NCBI GenBank assembly: GCA_037045055.1
Contig: JBAOHJ010000001.1
Coordinates: forward strand, 124,001 to 188,000
Direction of reading: 5' to 3'
Length of the DNA stretch: 64,000 nt
Source of the DNA: Phosphoribacter sp037045055
Lineage (GTDB): Bacteria; Actinomycetota; Actinomycetes; Actinomycetales; Dermatophilaceae
Below are positions 42,038-50,282 of the stretch, piece after piece. The first letter of the stretch is position 1; the number at the start of each line of letters is the position of its first letter. Made by a program: the position numbers and the translations under genes. The notes under the pieces are model-generated. The model was not told the DNA's origin, ran no database searches, and was given only the letters and a program-made list of their open reading frames with translations.

Positions 42038-43398
42038 GCGATCCGACACGCACGGCAGCCACCGAGGGTCCTGAGTACCTCACGCGGGACGGGCGGGGGT
42101 CGGCCGGCTCTCGTGCCGCCCAACGCTGGATCGTGGTCGCGGATTCACCGTTCCTGCCGGCCTCCGGTGGCGGCGACAAGGAGCACGCCGGGTTTGTCGC
42201 GGCAGCCATGGGCGAGGGCTTGCTCGCGGCTCTTGTCGTCCCCGCGGACACCGATCCGCAGCGCTACCATCGCGAGGACGACATCGAGGCGATCATCCGG
42301 ATGGTGCAGCCGCACCCGGTGATCCTCACCCCACGGATCCGCGGCCTGCGGGCGGGGCTACAGCCGGCACGCCCCTACGTCGTGGGCACCCGCCCGCCCA
42401 CGCGATCGCTGGTGGGGCAGCTACGCTCCCGCGCGCCCGACGCCACCGGGATCGTGGTGTTCTCCTACAAGTCGCACTATCTCGGCGCCCGGCTCGCCCA
42501 TGAGCTGGGTCTGCCCGCCGTCCTGCGCATGCACAACGCCGAGGGCCGCTACCACCGGGCGCTGGCCGCCTCGGCCACCGCGCCACGGTCGTGGGCCATG
42601 TGGGTCGAGGCTCTGCGCGTCGGGGTGGACGAACGACGTCTCGGGCGCGCGAGCTGGCTGCGGGGCTTTGCTGACATATCCGTCACCGATGCGCGGGCCC
42701 GAGCCCGACACAGCCGGGTCCCGGTCCGGCACGTCCCGGCGTTCGCTCTCGGCCCCGCCCAGGGGTCGGCCGCGTCGGCGCCTCGAGTGCCCGCCCCGCG
42801 CCCTACGGTGGTCTTCCTGGGAGCCCTGGACGTCGCGACGAACGTCGAAGCGGTGGAGTGGTTCGCCACGCGGGTGTGGCCTGCGATCCTGCGCGATCAC
42901 CCCGAAGCGCTCTGGCAGGTGGTAGGACGGCGGCCGTCCGAGCGCATCCTTCGCGCCATCGGCGCGGTGGCGAACGCCGAACTGCGTCGCGACGTGCCGG
43001 ATCCGGGGGAGTACCTCAGGGCGGCTCACGTCGCAGTCAACCCGGCCGTGTCCGGGTCGGGAGTGAACATCAAACTGCTGGACTACCTCGTCAGCGCAGT
43101 CCCGACGGTCAGCACCGCGCTGGGTATGCAGGGTCTCGGGGTCAGTGCGGATGATCACCTTCTCGTCGCGGACGACCCGCTGGCCTTCGCCGCCGCGGTG
43201 AGCGATCTGCTCGAGGACCCTGCGCAGGCACAGGCGATGGGTTCGCGTGGTCAGGCTGCGACGCGGGACCTGCTGGACGTTGGGCGGGCGCTCGACACTC
43301 TCAAGGACATGCTCGACACTGCGGGGTCGGGCGACCCCGCTGACGAGACGGCGGGGCGAGCAGGATTCCCTTCACGGGCCGAGGCGGCCGCGTCATGA
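42034..43398 (+). CDS. Family 4-type glycosyltransferase
   Basis: GT-B retaining glycosyltransferase (454 aa). The C-terminal nucleotide-sugar half shows PTVVFLGALDVATNVEAVEWFATRVWP, WQVVGRRPSERI, DVPDPGEYLRAAHVAVNPAVSGSGVNIKLLDYL and GMQGLGVSADDHLLVAD, the usual GT4-like layout with the G-S-G-x-x-x-K-x-L-D/E-Y loop. The N-terminal half contains SPFLPASGGGDKEHAGF and VLRMHNAEGRYHRALA. It overlaps genes on both sides by ATGA. The donor sugar is unknown. Confidence 0.87.
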   Translation: MSDPTRTAATEGPEYLTRDGRGSAGSRAAQRWIVVADSPFLPASGGGDKEHAGFVAAAMGEGLLAALVVPADTDPQRYHREDDIEAIIRMVQPHPVILTPRIRGLRAGLQPARPYVVGTRPPTRSLVGQLRSRAPDATGIVVFSYKSHYLGARLAHELGLPAVLRMHNAEGRYHRALAASATAPRSWAMWVEALRVGVDERRLGRASWLRGFADISVTDARARARHSRVPVRHVPAFALGPAQGSAASAPRVPAPRPTVVFLGALDVATNVEAVEWFATRVWPAILRDHPEALWQVVGRRPSERILRAIGAVANAELRRDVPDPGEYLRAAHVAVNPAVSGSGVNIKLLDYLVSAVPTVSTALGMQGLGVSADDHLLVADDPLAFAAAVSDLLEDPAQAQAMGSRGQAATRDLLDVGRALDTLKDMLDTAGSGDPADETAGRAGFPSRAEAAAS

Positions 43399-44308
43399 TC
43401 CGGGTCGTGTACCGCTCGTATGGCGGCGAGAACCTCAAGGGCCGCCCGCCCTTCTACTCCAAAGACCTGGCCCTCTGGTCATTGCTGCGCGCAGCGCAGT
43501 CGGCCGCCGTGCGTCCGACGTTCCTCAACGACGGCCCGATACCCGAGGCCAGACTGGACGTGATGGGCAGCCGCGGCGAGGTCCGGTCGCTCTCGCAGCG
43601 CCCCGCCGGAATGCGGTCGAGCTATTGGTCGGCCTTGCGGTTCGCTGCCCGGAGCAGCTGGCCCGACGACGACGTCGTCTTGTTCAGCGAGGACGACTAC
43701 CTCTACACCCCCGATGCCCTGGTGCGACTGGCCGAGGCCGCGGATGCCCTGCCGGGGGTGTCGTACTTCGCTCCGTATGCCTCGACCCCGAGGCTGCCGT
43801 CGGCCGAGTTCCCGCGCGGGTATGCCGCGCCGCCTGGATGGGCGGCGGGCCCACCGGTCGAGGTGGGGGGATCCACTGGGTGCGCGTCGTCAGCACGACG
43901 AGCACGTTCGCGGCAAGGCTGGGGGCACTGCGAGCGGACTCACGGCTCTTCCGGCTTGGCATGGGGCCCTATCGGACGAGGTTGCTCGATCACGAGACCC
44001 TCTTGACGGTGCAGGGTCTCCGGCCTTTTCGGGGCAGCGATCTGCTGGTCGGTCGGCCCGAGGACCGACCCGATCCCTCGATCACCGGGGTGGTCGCCCG
44101 CGGCGTCCTGGTTCCCTACCGGGTCATGCTCAACGCGTCGTCCCTGACCCGCAGGTCACGGCCGCATCTGCTCTACGCGCCCGAGCCCAATCTCGCCTGC
44201 CATCTCGAAGAGGGCGTGATGACTCCGGGTAGGGACTGGGGCGCCCTGGCCTCGGAGGTCCTCCGGTGGGCGCACGCGACGGGGATGACGGTGTCGTCGG
44301 GGCCGTGA
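43395..44308 (+). pseudogene. Glycosyltransferase-like gene split by a -1 frameshift at a six-G tract
   Basis: The ATG at 43395 overlaps the previous stop. The first frame encodes MIRVVYRSYGGENLKGRPPFYS...VVLFSEDDYLYTPDALVRLAEA and runs meaninglessly past about residue 160. From the G6 run at 43865-43870 the -1 frame continues sensibly (GGIHWVRVVSTTSTFAARLGALRAD...RLLDHETLLTVQ) to TGA 44308. One extra G restores a protein of about 304 residues with an SEDDY acidic motif typical of nucleotide-sugar binding. It may be a sequencing error, a broken gene, a phase-variable switch or a programmed -1 site (G GGG GGA). Confidence 0.75.
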
Positions 44309-44329
44309 CCGACCGAGGTGCAGGGTGTC

Positions 44330-45277
44330 TCAGCTCACCAGTTGCTCCGCGCGGCGCGCGGCGGACACCTCGACGTCGCCGACCCAGGCGCGCCGAGTCA
44401 GCAGCCCTTTGAGGTAGGCCGCATGCGAGCGCGCCACGGCTGGCCGACGCGGGTACGCGGCCACGGCCCGCAGGGCGTACCCGAGAGCCGTCGCTGCGAC
44501 CACACCGGCCGCCCTGACCGGCCGGTGGTAGGTGCGGACGTACGTGGCCATCGACGCCCCCCGCAAGCGGTACATCTCCAACGACGGCGACCCGGAGTTG
44601 CCTGCCCCATGCCGGACCACCACGTCGTGGCGCAGTACCTGACGGTAGCCGAGGGCGCGGACCCGCCGCCCGAAGGAGACGTCCTCGGAGTAGACGAAGA
44701 AGAGCTCGTCGAAGCCGCCAACCCGCCGGAACACCTCGCTGCGCACCGCCATACAGGCGCCAGTCGTCCAGTCCGGAGCGCACGGGCGGTCCGGTCGAGG
44801 TCGAGCGTAGAGTCCTCGCTCGGGCATGAGCTTGTGCAGCCCGACGCTGTGCACCAGGGCTCGCGGCACGGTCGGTTCCCAACCGCCCACTCCGATCTCC
44901 ACCTGGCCGTTCCGGTCGGTGAGCAGCGCCGCATGCGAGGCGGCACCGGGGTCGGCCCACAGCCCGTCGACCAGAGCGCGCAGGTCCGCGACCGTGGGCC
45001 GCGAATCGGGGTTGACGAACACCAGGACGTCACTGTCCGACTCACGAGCACCCGCGTTGGCGGCCCGAGCGAATCCTTGCGATCCGCCGTCGACGTAGCG
45101 GCAGTTCGACCGCCCTTTGACGAGGTCCATGACGCCGTCGACGTTGGCCGAGTTGTCCACGAGCGCGACTCGGGTGGTCGGCGACCACAGGTCGAGCAGG
45201 TCTTCCACATGGTGTCGACTGCGGTAGGCGACGAGGACGACCTCGAAGCTCGGACCGCTGCCGGTCGCTTCGGTCAT
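44330..45277 (-). CDS. Family 2 glycosyltransferase (rhamnosyltransferase-like)
   Basis: GT-A glycosyltransferase (315 aa) resembling WbbL-type rhamnosyltransferases. Motifs: FEVVLVAYRSRHHVEDLLDLW, VALVDNSANVDG, GGSQGFARAANAGARESDSDVLVFVNPDSRPT (the NPD takes the DxD role) and WTTGACMAVRSEVFRRVGGFDELFFVYSEDVSFGRRVRALGY with the ED pair. A weak hydrophobic C-terminal helix follows. ATG 45277 overlaps the stop of the upstream oxidoreductase gene by 4 nt. It is convergent with the frameshifted gene and is the last gene of the minus-strand sugar operon. Confidence 0.88.
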   Translation of the reverse strand: MTEATGSGPSFEVVLVAYRSRHHVEDLLDLWSPTTRVALVDNSANVDGVMDLVKGRSNCRYVDGGSQGFARAANAGARESDSDVLVFVNPDSRPTVADLRALVDGLWADPGAASHAALLTDRNGQVEIGVGGWEPTVPRALVHSVGLHKLMPERGLYARPRPDRPCAPDWTTGACMAVRSEVFRRVGGFDELFFVYSEDVSFGRRVRALGYRQVLRHDVVVRHGAGNSGSPSLEMYRLRGASMATYVRTYHRPVRAAGVVAATALGYALRAVAAYPRRPAVARSHAAYLKGLLTRRAWVGDVEVSAARRAEQLVS

Positions 45278-46578
45278 GACGCGAGCAGCCCGAACATCGC
45301 GTCCTGCTCCTGCCGAAGCCGATCGGCGAGCCTGCCCTCGGGCAGCAGGACGTCCTCGTAGCGGACCACCTCGTCGCGCTTGATCTCGCGCTGCACGATC
45401 CCGCCCTCGGCCAGCCCTACCGGCAACAGGCGTTCGCGACCCTGAACCTCGGCCTTCTCGCATTCCCCGTAGTAGGTGTACCCCCCCAACGCGTCCAGGA
45501 CCTCGCCGGCGTGCAGATCCCGCTTGGCCACGGTGACGACCTCGACCCGCGGCGGACCCGAAGGTCGGATCGTCGCGTCGCCGAGGAGGGCGGCCCTCGC
45601 AATGGTGTTGGGGACCTCGAAATGGCACAGGTGGTAGGGGGTGTAGAAGCTGTAGAGCGGTCCCTCACCGAGCTTGTAGAGGTTGAGGTAGTGCCGCTGC
45701 TTGGGGTCCTCGTGGTATCCGAGCACGAAGACGCCTGGGCCCGGGCGTGCGCCGACGACGTAGTCGACCGCACCGCCGAGTCGGAACAGCTCCTCGACGT
45801 CGTACAACTGGGCGAGCTCATCGACGTGCCCGTCGTGATGGCGCTGCAGACACCCCCGGCGGTGCACGGAGAAGCCGGCGGCGTTGGCGACGAGGGCCTG
45901 TTCCACCGAGACCTTGGTCCCGTCGGCGAAGCTGGTGACCATGTGCGGGTCCTGGCCCCATTTCGCCGCGAATGCCGCCTGCGTGGTCGGGGTCCGATAG
46001 GGGTCCTGAAGCCCCTTGACGTTCCCCGCGACCAGCGGGGTCAGGCCCAGGCCCCGCACGAACCGAATGAGGTTCATCTGAACACCCGGCTGGTCGCCGT
46101 CGCAGCCGGTGTAGACCACCCCAGCCCGATCGGCCCGCAGCGCCAGCACCGACCCGATCGTGGCGTCGACTTCGGCGTTCATGAGGACCAGGTGTTTGCC
46201 GGCGTCGATGGCCTCCAGCGCCAAGGCGGCTCCGAACTCGACCGACCCGGTGCAGTCGACCACGACGTCGACCTCGTCCGATCGGGCCATCACTGCGAAG
46301 TCCTCCGTCACCGCGGTGGCCCCGGCGCCGACAGCTCGAGAGGCCTCGCCGACGGAGTCCACGGTGCGGACGTCGGCCGGGCTCAGACCGGCCGACTCGA
46401 GCGCGGCCACCCCCTTGTCGACGTTGCGGGCGTAGACGACCGACACCTGCATCCCGGGGACGGTGTTGGTGATGTGGTTGATCAATCCGCGGGCCATGAA
46501 ACCTGGGCCGGCGATGCCCACTCGCACGGGATCGCCGGCTCGGGCACGCTCGCGCAGCAGTGCGTCGGTGATGATCAT
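45274..46578 (-). CDS. NAD(P)-dependent oxidoreductase with SAF domain
   Basis: The 434-residue protein has an N-terminal Rossmann fold (VRVGIAGPGFMARGLINHITN, VDVVVDCTGSVEFGAALALEAIDAGKHLVLMNAEVDATIG) like homoserine-dehydrogenase/Gfo-Idh proteins, a catalytic-like middle (AAFAAKWGQDPHMVTSFADGTKVSVEQALVANAAGFSV) and a C-terminal SAF-like domain (VTVAKRDLHAGEVLDALGGYTYYGECEKA...LLPVGLAEGGIV). I recall such proteins in polysaccharide clusters beside cytidylyltransferase and RmlC-like genes; the reaction is unproven. ATG 46578 overlaps the epimerase stop. Confidence 0.8.
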   Translation of the reverse strand: MIITDALLRERARAGDPVRVGIAGPGFMARGLINHITNTVPGMQVSVVYARNVDKGVAALESAGLSPADVRTVDSVGEASRAVGAGATAVTEDFAVMARSDEVDVVVDCTGSVEFGAALALEAIDAGKHLVLMNAEVDATIGSVLALRADRAGVVYTGCDGDQPGVQMNLIRFVRGLGLTPLVAGNVKGLQDPYRTPTTQAAFAAKWGQDPHMVTSFADGTKVSVEQALVANAAGFSVHRRGCLQRHHDGHVDELAQLYDVEELFRLGGAVDYVVGARPGPGVFVLGYHEDPKQRHYLNLYKLGEGPLYSFYTPYHLCHFEVPNTIARAALLGDATIRPSGPPRVEVVTVAKRDLHAGEVLDALGGYTYYGECEKAEVQGRERLLPVGLAEGGIVQREIKRDEVVRYEDVLLPEGRLADRLRQEQDAMFGLLAS

Positions 46579-47117
46579 GACATCGCCCGTCCGGACCACA
46601 GCGGCCAGCTGAGGTCCTTGTCCGAGACGACGGCCACGTCTCGTGGCCAGGAGATCCCGAAGGCGGGGTCGTCGTATCGGTAGCCGCGTTCGCCGCCGGG
46701 GGCGTAGGGTCCGCTGACCTGGTAGGTGACTTCGGTGTCGTCCGTCAGGGTGAGGAAGGCGTGCGCCACGTACGGCGGGATGAACAGCGCGGTGTGGTTG
46801 TCCCGGGTCAGCTCCACCATCGCATGTCGCCCGAAGGTCGGGCTGTCCTCCCGGACGTCCATCGCCACGTCGACGATGGCGCCGCGGGTGCACCGCACGA
46901 GCTTCCCTTCGGCATGCGGAGGGACCTGCAGGTGCAGCCCCCGCAGCGTGCCGGCCTTGACGTTGAACGAGATATTGGTCTGCACGACAGCGGCATCCAG
47001 GCCCTGGTCGGCGAACTCGCTCGCGTCGAAAGCCCGGCTGAAGAACCCGCGGTTGTCGTGGAAAGGCTGCAGGTCGACGGTCATGCAGCCGGCGACGGCG
47101 GTTGGTGAGAACCTCAC
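46575..47117 (-). CDS. dTDP-4-dehydrorhamnose 3,5-epimerase-like protein (RmlC fold)
   Basis: Cupin-type sugar-nucleotide epimerase (180 aa). Recognisable parts are DNRGFFSRAFDASEFADQGLDAAVVQTNISFNVKAGTLRGLHLQVPPHAEGKLVRCTRGAIVDVAMDVR, including the RGLH catalytic histidine, and ALFIPPYVAHAFLTLTDDTEVTYQVSGPYAPGGERGYRYDDPAFGISWP. No rmlA/B/D set accompanies it, so the substrate is more likely a CDP-linked or other keto sugar made by neighbouring genes. GTG 47117 and the stop both overlap neighbours. Confidence 0.88.
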   Translation of the reverse strand: MRFSPTAVAGCMTVDLQPFHDNRGFFSRAFDASEFADQGLDAAVVQTNISFNVKAGTLRGLHLQVPPHAEGKLVRCTRGAIVDVAMDVREDSPTFGRHAMVELTRDNHTALFIPPYVAHAFLTLTDDTEVTYQVSGPYAPGGERGYRYDDPAFGISWPRDVAVVSDKDLSWPLWSGRAMS

Positions 47118-48139
47118 GGCGTCTTCCTCCAGTACAGCGAGTTGTCCACCTGATCTGTGTCGATGAGGTGCTTGAGTTGCTTGAGCCGGGTGTGGCCACG
47201 ACCCTGGAAAGTCTCTCGGTCGAGTCGGACCGCCTGGAAGACCTCGTGCAACTGGCGGGCTCCTTCGGCGAGGTCCCAGTCGCAGGTGAACCCCAACAGG
47301 TCGCGTATCTTGGCGAACGACACCCGATAACTACGGTTGTCCGCGCTGGGCGGGCCGAAGGTCAGCGTGCAGCCGGGGAATTCGGCGGCCACCGTCTCGG
47401 CGATCTGTCGCACCGTGTAGTTGTTGTCGTCCGAGCCGACGTTGAGAACTTGGTTGTGGATGACCTCGTCAGGGGCTCCCAGGACCACCCGGATGGCCTT
47501 GACGATGTCGAGCGCGTGCACCATCGGACGCCACGGGGTGCCGTCCGACGTCATGGAGATCGTCCCCTCGGTCCACGCCAGACCAGCGAGGTTGTTCAGG
47601 ACGATGTCGAAGCGTTGGCGGGGTGAGGCGCCGAAGGCAGTGGCGTTGCGCAGGAACGTCGGATGGAAAGTCTCGTCGGCCAGCAGGGCCACGTCGTGCT
47701 CGACGAAGTGCTTGCACCGCGCGTATGCCGTCTGCGGGTTCGCCGGCGTGAGCTCGTCGACGACTCCGTCGGCCACGCCGTACACGCTGCACGAGGACAT
47801 GTAGACGAACCGACGGACGCCTGCGGCCTTGGCATGTCGGGCCAGCTGCACCGACCCTCGGTGGTTGATCTCGTAGGTGACGTCACCGATGAGGTCGCCG
47901 ATGGGATCGTTGCTCAACTCCGCCATCGCGACGACGGCGTCGACGCCGTCGAAGTCCGCTCGGGTGAGGTCACGGATATCCTTGACGAGCGTGGCGGCGC
48001 TCGCGGCGACTCCGTTGTACAACCACCCGTTGCGGTAGTAGCCCGTGTCCACGCCGACGACGTCATGTCCGTCGGCCATGAGGGCGGGAGCGAGCAGACA
48101 ACCCAGGTAGCCGTCTGTTCCGGTCACAAGAATGCGCAT
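47114..48139 (-). CDS. NAD-dependent epimerase/dehydratase (extended SDR)
   Basis: Sugar-nucleotide modifying SDR (341 aa). The NAD-binding motif is ILVTGTDGYLGCLLAPALMADGHDVVGVD, followed by FVYMSSCSVYG and YARCKHFVE (YxxxK), with the C-terminal substrate region RWP-like WRPMVHALDIVKAI. The stretch VVAMAELSNDPIGDLIGDVTYEINHRGS is typical of a subgroup found beside cytidylyltransferases. It could be the missing dehydratase or an epimerase for the CDP-sugar; sequence alone does not say. ATG 48139 begins 3 nt after the rfbF stop. Confidence 0.87.
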   Translation of the reverse strand: MRILVTGTDGYLGCLLAPALMADGHDVVGVDTGYYRNGWLYNGVAASAATLVKDIRDLTRADFDGVDAVVAMAELSNDPIGDLIGDVTYEINHRGSVQLARHAKAAGVRRFVYMSSCSVYGVADGVVDELTPANPQTAYARCKHFVEHDVALLADETFHPTFLRNATAFGASPRQRFDIVLNNLAGLAWTEGTISMTSDGTPWRPMVHALDIVKAIRVVLGAPDEVIHNQVLNVGSDDNNYTVRQIAETVAAEFPGCTLTFGPPSADNRSYRVSFAKIRDLLGFTCDWDLAEGARQLHEVFQAVRLDRETFQGRGHTRLKQLKHLIDTDQVDNSLYWRKTP

Positions 48140-48141
48140 CG

Positions 48142-48918
48142 TCAGCTCCAGACTTTCCATGGCGCCTGGCCGTTGGCCCAGAGCGTCTCCAGCTTGTTTC
48201 GGTCGTTGAGGGTGTCCATCGGCTGCCAGAACCCGTCGTGCTTCCAGGCGCTGAGCTCCCCGGCGTGTGCGAGCTCGCGAAGGGGCTCCTGCTCCCACAC
48301 GGTGGCGTCCGAGGCGATGTAGTCGATGGCGTCGGGCTCGAGCACGAAGTACCCGCCGTTGATCCAGGCGCCGTCGCCCTCGGGCTTTTCCTTGAAGCGC
48401 TCGATGGTCGTCTCCCCGCTGGCCAACGCGATCGCTCCGAAGCGTCCCGGTGGCTGGACCGCCGTCATGGTGGCAACACGGCCCTGCCGGTGGTGGAAGT
48501 CGATCGCAGCGCTGACGTCCACATCAGCCACCCCGTCGCCGTAGGTGAAGCAGAAGGTCCGCCCGTCGAGGTAGTCCTTGACCCGACGTAGCCGGCCACC
48601 GGTCATGGTGTCGGCTCCGGTGTCCACGAGTGTGACGCGCCACTGCTCGGCGTAGCGCGTGTGGACGGTGACCTCGTCCTTGGCCAGGTCGAAGGTCACA
48701 TCGCTCATCCGCATGGCGTAGTTCGCGAAGTAGTCCTTGATCACCCACCCGCGATAGCCGCAACAGATGACGAAATCGTCGATGCCGTGCGCGGAGTAGG
48801 TCTTCATGATGTGCCAGAGGACGGGGTAACCCCCGATCTCGACCATCGGCTTGGGCTTGAGGGTGGTCTCCTCACTCAAGCGCGTGCCGAGCCCCCCGGC
48901 GAGAATGACCGCAATCAT
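48142..48918 (-). CDS. rfbF: Glucose-1-phosphate cytidylyltransferase
   Basis: Makes CDP-glucose from glucose 1-phosphate and CTP, the entry to CDP-sugars. The 258-residue protein is highly characteristic: VILAGGLGTRLSEETTLKPKPMVEIGGYPVLWHIMKTYS, FVICCGYRG, VTLVDTGADTMTGGRLRRV, CFTYGDGVADVD, TAVQPPGRFGAI, WINGGYFVLEP and DGFWQPMDTLNDRNKLE. AAGGAG sits 5 nt upstream of ATG 48918. It is the first gene of the four-gene sugar module. Confidence 0.94.
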   Translation of the reverse strand: MIAVILAGGLGTRLSEETTLKPKPMVEIGGYPVLWHIMKTYSAHGIDDFVICCGYRGWVIKDYFANYAMRMSDVTFDLAKDEVTVHTRYAEQWRVTLVDTGADTMTGGRLRRVKDYLDGRTFCFTYGDGVADVDVSAAIDFHHRQGRVATMTAVQPPGRFGAIALASGETTIERFKEKPEGDGAWINGGYFVLEPDAIDYIASDATVWEQEPLRELAHAGELSAWKHDGFWQPMDTLNDRNKLETLWANGQAPWKVWS

Positions 48919-48977
48919 GGTGCTCCTTGTCGTGGTTCTGCGTGGCAATCCCCGCAGGAGATCGCCACGACATCGGC

Positions 48978-50282
48978 CTAGGACGGTGTCGGGACGGACG
49001 CGTTGTCGATGCGATGGACCCGGTCGTCGCCGACCCTCTCGTCGCGCTGTCGACTCGGGATCGTGCCTGCGAGGCGCCGGTCCGTCGCCCACCAGGTCCC
49101 GGCGAGGAAGAGGCAGGTGACCAGTGGTTGGACGGCTGGTTGGAGGAAGAGCATGGAGAACAGCAGCGATCCGCCCAGCGGTGCGTACGGCGTGTATAGG
49201 TGCGCGGCGACGAGGGCCAGGACCAGCGCCAGACCCGCGATGAGCCCGTAGTCGAAGAGCAGCTTGGCGACATTGGGGACGATGAGGCCGGGGATGTCTT
49301 GGCCCTCGACGATCACCCGCGAGGACCCCGCCCCGTAGCCGAAGAGCAGCCTGAGTGGATCGGAAACCCAGTGCGGCCAGAGGGTGGCATACGGCTGAAG
49401 GGCGCGAAGGCTGGACGAGGACCCCGGCACGGCGATCTCGCCGACCCGGTCGTAGACCAAGCCTCGAAGCGGAGACAGGTAGCCGATGGCCAACAGCGCG
49501 GCCCCCCACGCTAGGTGGGCTCGCAATCCAGCGACCCGGCCGGTGAGCACCACCAGCACGAATGCCACGAAGAGGACGGCGACGCCGGACCCCGCCACCG
49601 AGGACGCGATGCCCAGCATGATTGTCACCAGGGCCAGAGGATGCATCCGTGCCGCCACGGCGCAGACGGCGCACACCCCGAGGGTGAAGGAGAGGAAGGA
49701 GGGCTCGAGGAACACCCATGCGTTGGACTTGACGATCGGGCTGCCCCACTCGATCGGGTACGTGCCCACGAATCCCTTGACCTGCAGGGCGTCCGGGACG
49801 GTCGCCGCGACGATGTCGCGATAGGGGAATCCGAGCAGTTGCAGGGCCATGAACGTCACGGACGCTGCGCTCACCCACAAACCGACAACGGCGATGGCCC
49901 GGGCCGCGCGACGGAAGTCCCCCACGTGTGTGGATCGCCACTGCATGACCATGGGCAGCCATACGGTGAGCCAGAAGGCCCAGCTGCTCAACGCGATGTG
50001 TGCTTGTCCGACGAGCGCGAGTTGAGGGACGACGACGAGGGCGCTCATGGCGGCGGCGACAACCCAGATGCCCAGCCTCGCGCGGTTCAGCCGCATGACC
50101 CCGGCTCGCCAGGCCAACAGCACCCCAGCAACGATGATCGGCGTCGATAAGGAGATGGACCGGCCAGGGATGACAGAGACGCGCTGGAGCACGATGCTGG
50201 CGACGAAGATCGCCACCGTCCATGCGACGGGGTCCTGCCAGCGCGACCGCTCAGGCGTCGATGCCGAGGGCCACGGACTCAT
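48978..50282 (-). CDS. O-antigen polymerase/ligase-like membrane protein (Wzy-type)
   Basis: Polytopic membrane protein (434 aa, about eleven helices) with a large extracytoplasmic loop (ALQVKGFVGTYPIEWGSPIVKSNAWVFLEPSFLSFTLGV, then SPLRGLVYDRVGEIAVPGSSSSLRALQPYATLWPHWVSDPLRLLFGYGAGSS). The late loop with G-x-G and scattered R/E residues fits Wzy polymerases, which join repeat units outside the membrane. ATG 50282 overlaps the chain-length regulator gene by 32 nt. Wzy proteins vary a lot, so the call rests on topology and locus. Confidence 0.8.
   Translation of the reverse strand: MSPWPSASTPERSRWQDPVAWTVAIFVASIVLQRVSVIPGRSISLSTPIIVAGVLLAWRAGVMRLNRARLGIWVVAAAMSALVVVPQLALVGQAHIALSSWAFWLTVWLPMVMQWRSTHVGDFRRAARAIAVVGLWVSAASVTFMALQLLGFPYRDIVAATVPDALQVKGFVGTYPIEWGSPIVKSNAWVFLEPSFLSFTLGVCAVCAVAARMHPLALVTIMLGIASSVAGSGVAVLFVAFVLVVLTGRVAGLRAHLAWGAALLAIGYLSPLRGLVYDRVGEIAVPGSSSSLRALQPYATLWPHWVSDPLRLLFGYGAGSSRVIVEGQDIPGLIVPNVAKLLFDYGLIAGLALVLALVAAHLYTPYAPLGGSLLFSMLFLQPAVQPLVTCLFLAGTWWATDRRLAGTIPSRQRDERVGDDRVHRIDNASVPTPS

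Noticed and set aside
43865..43870. Firm claim of programmed -1 frameshifting at the G6 run
   Set aside because: No clear stimulatory structure or internal Shine-Dalgarno was identified, and a one-base sequencing error explains the data equally well.
47114..48139. Calling the SDR a definite CDP-glucose 4,6-dehydratase
   Set aside because: The YxxxK and NAD motifs are shared by many extended SDRs, and residues specific to RfbG cannot be assigned by eye.
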